Part shown: positions 1 through 5,651 of the stretch, one piece after another
Layout of the letters: every line of letters begins with the position of its first letter
Position numbering within the stretch: position 1 is the stretch's first letter
Source: an uncultured Actinomycetes bacterium
GTDB taxonomy: Bacteria > Actinomycetota > Thermoleophilia > Gaiellales > Gaiellaceae
DNA length: 5,663 nucleotides
Direction: 5' to 3'
Assembly: GCA_903930195.1 (NCBI GenBank)
Contig: CAIYXH010000049.1
Span: forward strand, 1 to 5,663
Notes under the pieces: generated by a model
The model's input: only the letters and a program-made list of their open reading frames with translations
Databases searched by the model: none
What the model was told of the DNA's origin: nothing
Position numbers and translations under genes: made by a program

Positions 1-321
1 GCCGTCTCGTCCGGACATGAGGCGGAAAACCGTCTCGTAGCCGATGCCCCCGCCCGCGCGGCGATGGCGGGTCGTCGTCGTACAGAGGACGACGTCCGGG
101 GCGAGCTCCTCGTACTCCCAGTCGCCGATCGCGTAGACCGAGTCGCGGAGCGCCTCGCGCAGCGCGGCGACGGTCGCGTCGGGGCCGAGCGGCCGGCTCT
201 CGGAGGCGACCGACTCGATCAGCGCCTCGCCGTGGAAGCACGGCCGCATCTCGTCGGCGGAGCCGCGCCGGTGTGCCGACTCGAAGCGCAGCAGCGTTTG
301 CATGAAGGGCGACCAGGCCAT
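1..321 (-). CDS. NTF2/SnoaL-like small protein, 3' end cut by window edge
   Basis: The complement of 321 to 1 is open without a stop for 107 codons, starting MAWSPFMQTLLRFESAHRRG and leaving the window at its left edge. The pattern is an N-terminal helix (about 3-20), a short loop with D23, E24 and H30, an ALIESVASE-like strand near 33-41, a helix near 49-61, then strands ending in GYETVFRLMSGRDG (94-107). This fits the alpha+beta cone fold of the NTF2/SnoaL superfamily, whose members are usually 110-150 residues, so little is probably missing. These domains serve many roles (small-molecule binding, isomerase-like catalysis, stress proteins), and no function can be assigned here. The start is well bounded because an in-frame TAG lies four codons upstream (333-331). 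There is no Shine-Dalgarno sequence, which fits a leaderless transcript. The gene is divergent from the flavin oxidoreductase. That it is coding is fairly sure; the family is a judgement from pattern only. Confidence 0.68.
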   Translation of the reverse strand, partial: MAWSPFMQTLLRFESAHRRGSADEMRPCFHGEALIESVASESRPLGPDATVAALREALRDSVYAIGDWEYEELAPDVVLCTTTTRHRRAGGGIGYETVFRLMSGRDG

Positions 322-356
322 TGTTCGACGCTAGCGACGAGTCCTGCGGCTGTCCA
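321..356 (-). promoter_or_regulatory. Predicted leaderless promoter of the NTF2-like gene
   Basis: On the minus strand, TGGACA (356-351) matches five of six bases of the -35 consensus TTGACA. A 17-base spacer (350-334) follows, then TAGCGT (333-328), which has the TAnnnT form of an actinobacterial -10 box. Six bases later comes the A of the ATG at 321, where transcription would be expected to begin. The absence of any GGAGG-like site before this ATG agrees with leaderless translation. The -10 sits in the palindrome CGCTAGCG (329-336). This is a prediction from spacing and consensus only. Confidence 0.5.
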
Positions 357-388
357 TCCCTCGCCTGTCACCCGGCTGGCACCCTTGC

Positions 389-1378
389 GTGATGGCCCTG
401 CCACCGCTCTCGGTGCTCGACCTCGCACCCATCGTCCAGGGCGCAACGCCCGGCGAGGCGCTCGCGCGGTCGCTCGACCTCGCCCGGCATGTCGAGCAGC
501 TGGGCTACCGGCGCTTCTGGCTCGCCGAGCACCACAACTCGACGGGGATCGCGAGCGCGGCGACAGCTGTCGTCATCGCCCACGTCGCGGCCGGCACGGA
601 GACGATCCGCATCGGCTCCGGCGGGATCATGCTCCCGAACCACGCGCCGCTCGTGATCGCCGAGCAGTTCGGGACGCTCGAGGCGCTGCACCCGGGACGC
701 ATCGACCTGGGCCTCGGCCGCGCGCCGGGCACCGACATGCACACGGTCGCTGCGCTACGCCGCGACGCCATGGCCGCGGACACCTTCCCACAGGACGTGC
801 TCGAGCTGCAGGCCTACCTCGGCGATCGCAAGCCGGGCCAGGCCGTGCGGGCGATCCCCGGCGAGGGGACGCACATCCCACTCTGGATCCTCGGCTCGAG
901 CCTCTTCGGCGCGCAGCTCGCAGCGCTCCTCGGGCTGCCGTACGCGTTCGCCTCGCACTTCGCGCCGCGACACCTCACCGAGGCGCTCGCGCTCTACCGC
1001 GCCGAGTTCCGGCCCTCGGCGCAGCTCGAGGAGCCCTACGCCATGGTCGGCGTCAACGCCGTCGTCGCCGACACGGACGCGGAGGCACAGCGGCTCTTCA
1101 CCTCGGTGCAGCAGTCGTTCACGAACATCTTCCGCGCCCGCCGGGGGCAGCTCCCGCCGCCGATCGACGACATCGAGAGCTACTGGACGGAGAGCGAGCG
1201 GTTCCAGGTGACGGAGATGCTGAGCCGCGCCTACGTCGGCTCGCGCGAGACGGTGCACGCGGGTCTCGCGGGCCTCGTCGAGGAGACCGGCGCCGACGAG
1301 CTGATCGTCGCCTCCGCGATCTACGACCACAGCGCGCGGCTTCTCTCCTACACGCTGCTCGCGCAAACCTCCGCGTAA
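389..1378 (+). CDS. Luciferase-like flavin-dependent oxidoreductase (LLM class, group 1)
   Basis: This is a 329-residue bacterial-luciferase-type TIM-barrel protein, predicted to be cytosolic and to oxidise an unknown substrate with reduced flavin (FMNH2) and oxygen. Visible family motifs, numbered from the GTG, are LSVLDLAPI (7-15) in the first strand, GYRRFWLAEHHN (39-50), GSGGIMLPNHAPL (77-89), HPGRIDLGLGRAPG (101-114) and IPLWILGSS (163-171). These match the 'luciferase family oxidoreductase, group 1' (TIGR03558) that includes E. coli YhbW, of about 335 residues, so it looks full length. Members are often annotated as MsnO8- or alkanal-monooxygenase-like, and real substrates are mostly unknown. 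The start is either GTG 389 or the adjacent ATG 392. Neither has a Shine-Dalgarno sequence, so the message may be leaderless or weakly initiated. A flavin reductase partner is not encoded nearby. The family call is secure; substrate and pathway are not. Confidence 0.93.
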   Translation: MMALPPLSVLDLAPIVQGATPGEALARSLDLARHVEQLGYRRFWLAEHHNSTGIASAATAVVIAHVAAGTETIRIGSGGIMLPNHAPLVIAEQFGTLEALHPGRIDLGLGRAPGTDMHTVAALRRDAMAADTFPQDVLELQAYLGDRKPGQAVRAIPGEGTHIPLWILGSSLFGAQLAALLGLPYAFASHFAPRHLTEALALYRAEFRPSAQLEEPYAMVGVNAVVADTDAEAQRLFTSVQQSFTNIFRARRGQLPPPIDDIESYWTESERFQVTEMLSRAYVGSRETVHAGLAGLVEETGADELIVASAIYDHSARLLSYTLLAQTSA

Positions 1379-1393
1379 ACGCGGACCCGCGTT
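1371..1393 (+). terminator. Possible terminator: alternative hairpins over the oxidoreductase stop codon
   Basis: Three related arms follow each other: CCGCGT (1371-1376), ACGCGG (1379-1384) and CCGCGTT (1387-1393). The middle arm can pair with the first across the TAA stop, or with the third as AACGCG-GACC-CGCGTT. No T-run follows, as is common in GC-rich actinobacteria. A perfect CCGAGCTCGG palindrome (1396-1405) lies just downstream. A role in ending the oxidoreductase transcript is plausible but weakly supported. Confidence 0.35.
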
Positions 1394-1435
1394 CCCCGAG
1401 CTCGGCGCAACCCGTTCCCTGGTACGGAGGTGCGG

Positions 1436-1698
1436 GTGTCTGCGCACGCTGTCGTCGCCCGGAAGGGGGATGCCGCCTGCGAGTTTCCCGGTGTCGAACG
1501 CGATCCATCTCGGGAATTCCGCCGAACGTTCACGAAGATCGGCTCCGTTGCGGCCGGTGTCCTCACCTACTCGGACACCACGGTCGCCTTCGTCTCGACC
1601 TGTACCTACGTCGTCCAGACGACCTACCGCAACTGGGTGAGCCTCTCGTCGAACAAGGTCACGATCCTGACGATCGGGCCGCTCTGTCTCCGACGCTC
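1436..1698 (+). pseudogene. Coding-like stretch with ribosome-binding site but no credible end
   Basis: GGAGG (1426-1430) stands five bases before a GTG at 1436. The frame that follows is open, but it has no stop until 2021-2023, deep inside the next gene. From about 1535 to 1682 the codon pattern is strongly coding in this frame (nearly every third base G or C), and the residues alternate as in a beta-rich protein: GVLTYSDTTVAFVSTCTYVV, then TYRNWVSLSSNKVTILTIGP. The pattern fades after about 1682. Moving one frame gives a TAG at 1722-1724, and the other frame a TGA at 1699-1701. The simplest readings are a short gene whose end has been lost by a frameshift, or the remnant of a larger one. 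I do not recognise the family. The end given is just before the promoter-like element and is approximate. Confidence 0.3.
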
Positions 1699-1733
1699 TG
1701 ACTATTGCCTTCGGGCAGCACTAGTGGCACGCT
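1699..1733 (+). promoter_or_regulatory. Promoter-like bipartite element, copy A, upstream of the cupredoxin-like gene
   Basis: TGACTATTGC (1699-1708) is followed after 19 bases by CACGCT (1728-1733). The same decamer, the same 19-base gap and the related box TACGTT recur upstream of the iorAB-like genes. Read as a promoter, TTGCCT (1705-1710) would be the -35 box, with a 17-base spacer to the -10 box. Transcription would then begin near 1740, about 36 bases before the GTG at 1776. Neither box is a good housekeeping match on its own, and the repeated spacing is the main evidence. An alternative sigma factor (for example of the ECF group) or an operator are both possible. Confidence 0.38.
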
Positions 1734-1775
1734 CGTCCTGCAGCGGTCACGCAAGCCAGTGGGGAGGCATCGCCG

Positions 1776-2576
1776 GTGGAGTCGAGAGTGCGCACGAGAG
1801 CGATTTGCGGGATCCTCGCCCTGGGCGCCGTGAGCCTCCTCGCGGCCGTTCCGGTGCGCGCCGCCGTCTCGCAGACGATCCACGTCGGCGTCGATGCCGA
1901 CGGCGCGATCACGATGACCTTCGCCGACGGCACGCCGATCGGCTCGGCCACCCAGCCGGGGACGCAGATCCCCGCCGGCAGCTACCAGCTCGTCGTCAGC
2001 GAGAACATCGACGACCAGGGTGACCAGCACGCCTTCCATCTGCGCGGCCCCGGCGTCGACGTCGCGACGTCGAGCACGCAGGGGGTGCAGTCGACCACGA
2101 CAGTCACCTTCGCAGCTGCGTCCGTCTACAGCTTCGTGGACGACGACGTCCCGACTCGTGCCCCCACGTACTTCAGCACCCCTGGCGCGGTCGCTTCGAC
2201 GACCGGGACCGGCACCGCGACCACCACGACAGCGGTGACCGGAGGATCGACGCCGTCCTCGTCCGATCCCGTCGGCTCCGAGGCCGTCGCTCCGCTCCGC
2301 GGGACGCTCACCGCCGCGGTCTCGGCTGCCGGCGCGGTCACGCTGCGCTTTCACGGCATGGTCGTCACATCGCTTCGCGCGGGTCGCTACACCTTCGTCG
2401 TGACCGACCGGTCGGGCACAGCCGGCTTCGTCGTCCAGCAGACGGGCGCGACGCTGCTCGCGCTCACGAGCACCACCTTCGTCGGGACGAAGCACCACAT
2501 CGTCACCCTCCGCGCAGGCCACTGGAGCTTCCGCTCACCGGGGAAGCTCCGGCATGTCTTCACAGTCACGGCCTGA
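1776..2576 (+). CDS. Secreted protein with two degenerate cupredoxin-like domains
   Basis: This is a 266-residue exported protein. GTG 1776 is chosen because GGGGAGG (1761-1767) lies eight bases upstream and the frame is closed by TAG at 1722. Residues 4-8 carry three arginines, 9-25 are hydrophobic, and VRA-A at 27-30 suits signal peptidase I. Domain 1 (about 31-135) has IPAGSYQLVVSEN, then HAFHLRGPGVD (85-95) and YSFVDDDVP (118-126). After a Thr/Ser/Gly-rich linker (about 136-166), domain 2 (about 174-266) repeats the plan with LRAGRYTFVVTDRS (200-213) and HWSFRSPGKLRHVFTV (249-264). Both resemble the small beta-sandwich domains of actinobacterial secreted cupredoxins, which typically read HNFHLxGPGV and end FVCDPHxxxM. 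Here the Cys-His-Met ligand loop is missing in both domains, and only domain 1 keeps the first histidine. Type 1 copper binding is therefore unlikely. The role is unknown; the fold call is an inference from pattern. Confidence 0.82.
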   Translation: MESRVRTRAICGILALGAVSLLAAVPVRAAVSQTIHVGVDADGAITMTFADGTPIGSATQPGTQIPAGSYQLVVSENIDDQGDQHAFHLRGPGVDVATSSTQGVQSTTTVTFAAASVYSFVDDDVPTRAPTYFSTPGAVASTTGTGTATTTTAVTGGSTPSSSDPVGSEAVAPLRGTLTAAVSAAGAVTLRFHGMVVTSLRAGRYTFVVTDRSGTAGFVVQQTGATLLALTSTTFVGTKHHIVTLRAGHWSFRSPGKLRHVFTVTA

Positions 2577-2593
2577 AGCGATGATCCTTCAAG

Positions 2594-2628
2594 TGACTAT
2601 TGCAACTGTCTGACGACGGGCCTACGTT
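2594..2628 (+). promoter_or_regulatory. Promoter-like bipartite element, copy B, upstream of the iorAB-like operon
   Basis: TGACTATTGC (2594-2603), 19 bases, then TACGTT (2623-2628). As a promoter this gives TTGCAA (2600-2605) as the -35, a 17-base spacer, and a -10 of the TAnnnT form. That is the better of the two copies. The predicted start near 2635 leaves a leader of about 100 bases before ATG 2738. It lies 17 bases after the stop of the cupredoxin-like gene, so the enzyme operon may be transcribed independently of it. Confidence 0.42.
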
Positions 2629-2684
2629 TCAGTAGTAACCACGGAAGCCGTCCTTTGCGGCAGGCAGCTCCCCGCGGTGTTCCA

Positions 2685-2713
2685 GCACCACCTCCTTGAG
2701 AGAGCGGCGGTGC
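2685..2713 (+). promoter_or_regulatory. Leader hairpin that could compete with pairing to the ribosome-binding site
   Basis: GCACCACC (2685-2692) can pair with GGCGGTGC (2706-2713) around a 13-base loop, with one A-C mismatch. The bases CCTCC (2691-2695) overlap this stem and are the exact complement of the GGAGG (2730-2734) before the iron-sulfur gene. The hairpin and the pairing that hides the ribosome-binding site therefore exclude each other. Whether this regulates anything is unknown, and the alternative helix is only five base pairs. The rest of 2577-2737 shows no open frame I trust. Confidence 0.25.
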
Positions 2714-2737
2714 GTCAGGAAACCGAAACGGAGGGTG

Positions 2738-3250
2738 ATGGCAAGCAAGCTGAAGATCCAGGTGAACGGGCTCAACCACGGTGTGAGCGCGAGCCTCGAT
2801 ACACCGCTCCTGTACGTCCTGCACAACGAGCTCCACCTGCACGGCCCGCGCTTCGGTTGCGGTCTCGCGCAGTGCGGTGCCTGCTCGGTGCTGCTCGACG
2901 GCAAGGAGATCCGCTCCTGCGTGACCCCGGTCGCAGCAGTCAGCGGCAAGCAAGTGACGACCCTGGAGGGCCTGCCGGGCCTCTGGGCAAAAGAACGCGG
3001 AACCTCAGCTGCCTCCCCGCAGCTGCACCCGCTGCAGCAGGCCTGGATCGACGTGCAAGTGCCCCACTGCGGCTACTGCCAGAACGGAATGATGATCCAG
3101 GCCGCCGACCTCCTCGCAACGACGAAGAAGCCGACCGAGGACCAGATCCGCACCGCCATGAACGGGCACCTCTGCCGCTGCGGCACCTACCCCCGGATCC
3201 TCACCGCGATCCAACAAGCCGCAACCGTGATCGCCAAGGGAGGCGCATAG
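2738..3250 (+). CDS. [2Fe-2S] subunit of an IorAB-type molybdenum hydroxylase
   Basis: This is the electron-transfer subunit of a two-subunit xanthine-oxidase-family enzyme, 170 residues long, close to the roughly 150-170 usual for IorA-like proteins. The N-terminal plant-ferredoxin-like domain has C41, C46, C49 and C61 (C-x4-C-x2-C-x11-C) for the outer cluster. The C-terminal helical domain has C111, C114, C146 and C148 (C-x2-C-x31-C-x-C) for the cluster nearest molybdopterin, including HCGYCQNGM and LCRCGTYPRI. All eight ligands are present, so it should be functional. ATG 2738 is chosen because the conserved fold begins at once (KLKIQVNG) and GGAGG (2730-2734) precedes it, although the spacing of three bases is short. 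A TTG at 2696 in the same frame has no ribosome-binding site and would add a basic tail. There is no signal peptide, so it probably depends on the large subunit for export. The stop lies two bases before the next start. Confidence 0.95.
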   Translation: MASKLKIQVNGLNHGVSASLDTPLLYVLHNELHLHGPRFGCGLAQCGACSVLLDGKEIRSCVTPVAAVSGKQVTTLEGLPGLWAKERGTSAASPQLHPLQQAWIDVQVPHCGYCQNGMMIQAADLLATTKKPTEDQIRTAMNGHLCRCGTYPRILTAIQQAATVIAKGGA

Positions 3251-3252
3251 CC

Positions 3253-5613
3253 ATGACAGGCTTCATGCACGAAGGTGTCATTTCAAACCGTGAATTCTCG
3301 CGGACATCGTTCCTGAAGGGCGGCGGCATGCTCGTCGTCGGCTTCAGCCTCGCCGGTGCAGCCGTGAGCGGCAAGGCCGCGGCCGCGGGCGTCGATCCGC
3401 TCGCAAGCCCCGGGCCGGGCGACCCGAACGCCGTCGACTCGTTCCTCGCGATCCACGCCGACAACACGGCGTCGCTCCGCTCCGGACGCATCGAGCTCGG
3501 GCAGGGATCGACCACCTCGCTCCTGACGCTCGCAGCCGAAGAACTCAACATGGATGCGAGCCAGTTCCAGCACATCTCGTTCGACACCGGCGGCGCCACG
3601 CCATCGCCGAACACCGGCAACACCGGCGGCAGCTCCTCGATCACGACCGGTGGCCCGCTCGTCCGCAAGGCGGCGGTCTCCGCCTACCAGGCACTCCTCA
3701 CCATGGCCTCGGCCTCGCTCGGCGTGCCGGTGGCGAACCTGACCGGCGCCAAGGGCGTCGTCTCAGGCGGCGGCAAGACCGTCACCTATGGCCAGCTGAT
3801 CGGCGACAAGCTCTTCAACGTCGAGTACACGGGGACGACGCTCAGCGCCGGGCAGGCGCCGGCGAAGCCCGTCAGCCAGTACACGCAGGTCGGGATCCTC
3901 GCCGCCCCGCGCCGCGACATCCCGGACATCGTCACGGGCAAGCTCACCTACGCCGCGAACGTGCGCGTGCCGGGCATGGTGCACGGCCGCATCGTCCGTC
4001 CCCGCGGCCAGGGCGCCTACGGCGACGGCACGAACCCGGTGCCGGTGTCGATCGACGCGTCCTCGATCTCGCACATCCCAAACGCGCAGATCGTGCACGT
4101 CGGGAACTTCGTCGGCGTCGTCGCCCCGCTCGAGTACGACGCGATCCAGGCCGCCGCCCAGCTGAAGGTGCAATGGGCCGCCCTGCCGCCGATCTCCGCG
4201 GTGGGCGATCTCTGGAAGGGGATGCGTGCGCTCGACGCCGCCGGCCAGGCACCCGCCCGGATCGCTGCGATCAGCGGCAACGTCGACTCGGCGATGGGCT
4301 CGGCCGCCCAGACCTACGGCGGAGCCTTCAAGTACCACTACCAGATGCACGCGCCGATCGGCCCGAACGTCTCGGTTGCCGACGTCACCCCGAACGGGGC
4401 GATCATCTACACGCACGTGAAGGACGGCTACGGGACATCGCGGCCGAAGATCGCGGCGGTGCTCTCGACGCCGGCAAAGCCGATGCCGGTCAACCGCGTG
4501 CGGATCGTCTACTACCGCGGCTCGAGCTCCTTCGGCGGCGGTGCCCAGCACGTCGACAACGGCGAGTCGGCGGCAATCATGTCGCAGGCGATCGGCAAGC
4601 CGGTACGGGTCCAGTACATGCGCTGGGACGAGCACGGCTGGGACAACTACGGCCCCGCGACGCTGTGGGACGTCAAGGGCGGCATCGACGCTCAGGGCAA
4701 CCTCGTCGCCTGGGACGCGACAAGCACAGGCCCGGCGTCGTACTCCGTCACCCCGGCCGAGTCGATGACCTCCGCCCTCACCGGCGTCGCCCTGCCGACC
4801 GGCAGCGGCGCCGGCCCGGCGGACACGACCTACTCGGGCACGCCGCACAACATCGCGAACCGGAGGATCACCGGCAAGACCGTTCCGATCCTGAACCACT
4901 ACTTCAAGAACTCGACGCTGCGGGCTCCGAACGCGCCGCAGACCTGCTTCGCGAACGAGCAGGTGATCGACCAGCTGGCGTACCTGGCGAAGCTCGATCC
5001 GTACCAGTTCCGGCTCCAGAACATCTTCACGGGGCTGACGAACGACGGCTACAACCAGTGGCGGGACGCGCTCGTCGCCGCGACGAAGGAAGCCGGCTGG
5101 GTGACGCGGGTTGCGAACTCCGTCAAGCAGACCGGCCGCGTCCGCACGGGACAGGGCGTCGCGCTCGGCGGCTTCGCCAACTCCCAGGCGGCCGTCGTCG
5201 CGCATGTCGAGGTCGACATGAAGACCGGCAAGATCGTGGCGACCCAGATGACCTCGGCGCAGGTCGCCGGACTCTCGGTTGCTCCGAACCTGATCGAGAA
5301 CCAGCAGGAGGGTTCGCTGATCATGGGCACGAGCCGCGCCCTGTTCGAGGAGGTGGCGTTCAACACATCACAGGTCACGAGCCTCGACTGGGTCAGCTAC
5401 CCGCTGCTGCGGTTCAAGGACCACCCGAACGTGAAGACCGTCGTCGTCCAGCGGACGGATCTGCAGCCGACCGGCTCCGGTGAGCCGCCGACCGCACCGA
5501 CCGCCGCAGCGATCGCGAACGCGTTCTTCGATGCGACGGGCGTGCGGATGATGGAGGCGCCGATGACGGCGGCTCGCGTCCGCGCGACCCTCAAGGCGGC
5601 CGGGGTCGCCTGA
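3253..5613 (+). CDS. Molybdopterin-binding catalytic subunit, IorB / aldehyde dehydrogenase type
   Basis: This is a 786-residue catalytic subunit that would hydroxylate an N-heterocycle or oxidise an aldehyde at a molybdenum centre, with oxygen from water; the substrate cannot be read from sequence. An N-terminal Tat-like signal has SRTSFLK (16-22) and a hydrophobic stretch (about 23-46). A GQGSTTSLLTLAAEEL segment (83-98) near the N-terminus is typical of the IorB branch, where this molybdopterin motif is moved forward. Then come DIVTGKLTYAANVRVPGMVH (225-244), QMHAPIGPNVSVADV (364-378), SSSFGGGAQH (424-433), STLRAPNAPQTCFANEQ (554-570) and LDPYQFRLQN (581-590). GSGEPP carries E744, expected to be the catalytic base. 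Length fits IorB-type subunits (about 700-790). AAGGGAGG (3236-3243) inside the upstream gene supports ATG 3253. Coupling to the iron-sulfur gene is two bases. No FAD or cytochrome subunit follows. Confidence 0.94.
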   Translation: MTGFMHEGVISNREFSRTSFLKGGGMLVVGFSLAGAAVSGKAAAAGVDPLASPGPGDPNAVDSFLAIHADNTASLRSGRIELGQGSTTSLLTLAAEELNMDASQFQHISFDTGGATPSPNTGNTGGSSSITTGGPLVRKAAVSAYQALLTMASASLGVPVANLTGAKGVVSGGGKTVTYGQLIGDKLFNVEYTGTTLSAGQAPAKPVSQYTQVGILAAPRRDIPDIVTGKLTYAANVRVPGMVHGRIVRPRGQGAYGDGTNPVPVSIDASSISHIPNAQIVHVGNFVGVVAPLEYDAIQAAAQLKVQWAALPPISAVGDLWKGMRALDAAGQAPARIAAISGNVDSAMGSAAQTYGGAFKYHYQMHAPIGPNVSVADVTPNGAIIYTHVKDGYGTSRPKIAAVLSTPAKPMPVNRVRIVYYRGSSSFGGGAQHVDNGESAAIMSQAIGKPVRVQYMRWDEHGWDNYGPATLWDVKGGIDAQGNLVAWDATSTGPASYSVTPAESMTSALTGVALPTGSGAGPADTTYSGTPHNIANRRITGKTVPILNHYFKNSTLRAPNAPQTCFANEQVIDQLAYLAKLDPYQFRLQNIFTGLTNDGYNQWRDALVAATKEAGWVTRVANSVKQTGRVRTGQGVALGGFANSQAAVVAHVEVDMKTGKIVATQMTSAQVAGLSVAPNLIENQQEGSLIMGTSRALFEEVAFNTSQVTSLDWVSYPLLRFKDHPNVKTVVVQRTDLQPTGSGEPPTAPTAAAIANAFFDATGVRMMEAPMTAARVRATLKAAGVA

Positions 5614-5621
5614 TCCGGACG

Positions 5622-5651
5622 GTGGGGGTGCGGCGCGCGGCGCACCCCCAC
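5622..5651 (+). terminator. Strong stem-loop after the iorAB-like operon
   Basis: GTGGGGGTGCG (5622-5632) pairs perfectly with CGCACCCCCAC (5641-5651) around an eight-base loop, beginning eight bases after the TGA. No T-run follows, but a GC-rich stem of eleven pairs right after a gene is the usual look of an actinobacterial terminator. It could also end transcription coming from the right, since the stem is symmetric. Confidence 0.7.

Noticed and set aside
73..98. Inverted repeat of GTCGTC and GACGAC near the left edge.
   Set aside because: It lies inside the coding part of the NTF2-like gene and follows from ordinary Asp, Val and Thr codons; there is no sign of a separate function.
64..1701. 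A 545-codon open frame on the plus strand.
   Set aside because: It overlaps the minus-strand NTF2-like gene and runs out of phase across the flavin oxidoreductase. Its product is dominated by Arg, Pro, Ala and Gly, as expected from a shadow frame in GC-rich DNA.
1436..2023. Treating the frame from GTG 1436 to the stop at 2021-2023 as one intact gene.
   Set aside because: It would overlap the cupredoxin-like gene by about 250 bases out of phase, and codon bias in this frame collapses after about 1682.
2574..2591. TGAAG/CTTCA inverted repeat at the end of the cupredoxin-like gene as a terminator.
   Set aside because: The stem is only five pairs with an eight-base loop and no T-run; too weak to call.
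2677..3252. An N-terminal extension of the molybdopterin subunit by 192 codons.
   Set aside because: It would overlap the whole iron-sulfur gene in another frame. ATG 3253 has a strong ribosome-binding site at 3236-3243 and begins directly with the Tat-like signal.
3763..5205. A 480-codon open frame on the minus strand, antisense to the molybdopterin subunit.
   Set aside because: The composition is Arg/Val/Asp-rich without motifs, and the opposite strand encodes a clear conserved enzyme. Long antisense frames are common at this base composition.
4173..5483. A 436-codon plus-strand frame inside the molybdopterin subunit gene.
   Set aside because: It is out of phase with the conserved gene, very rich in Arg and Pro, and has no ribosome-binding site or recognisable domain.
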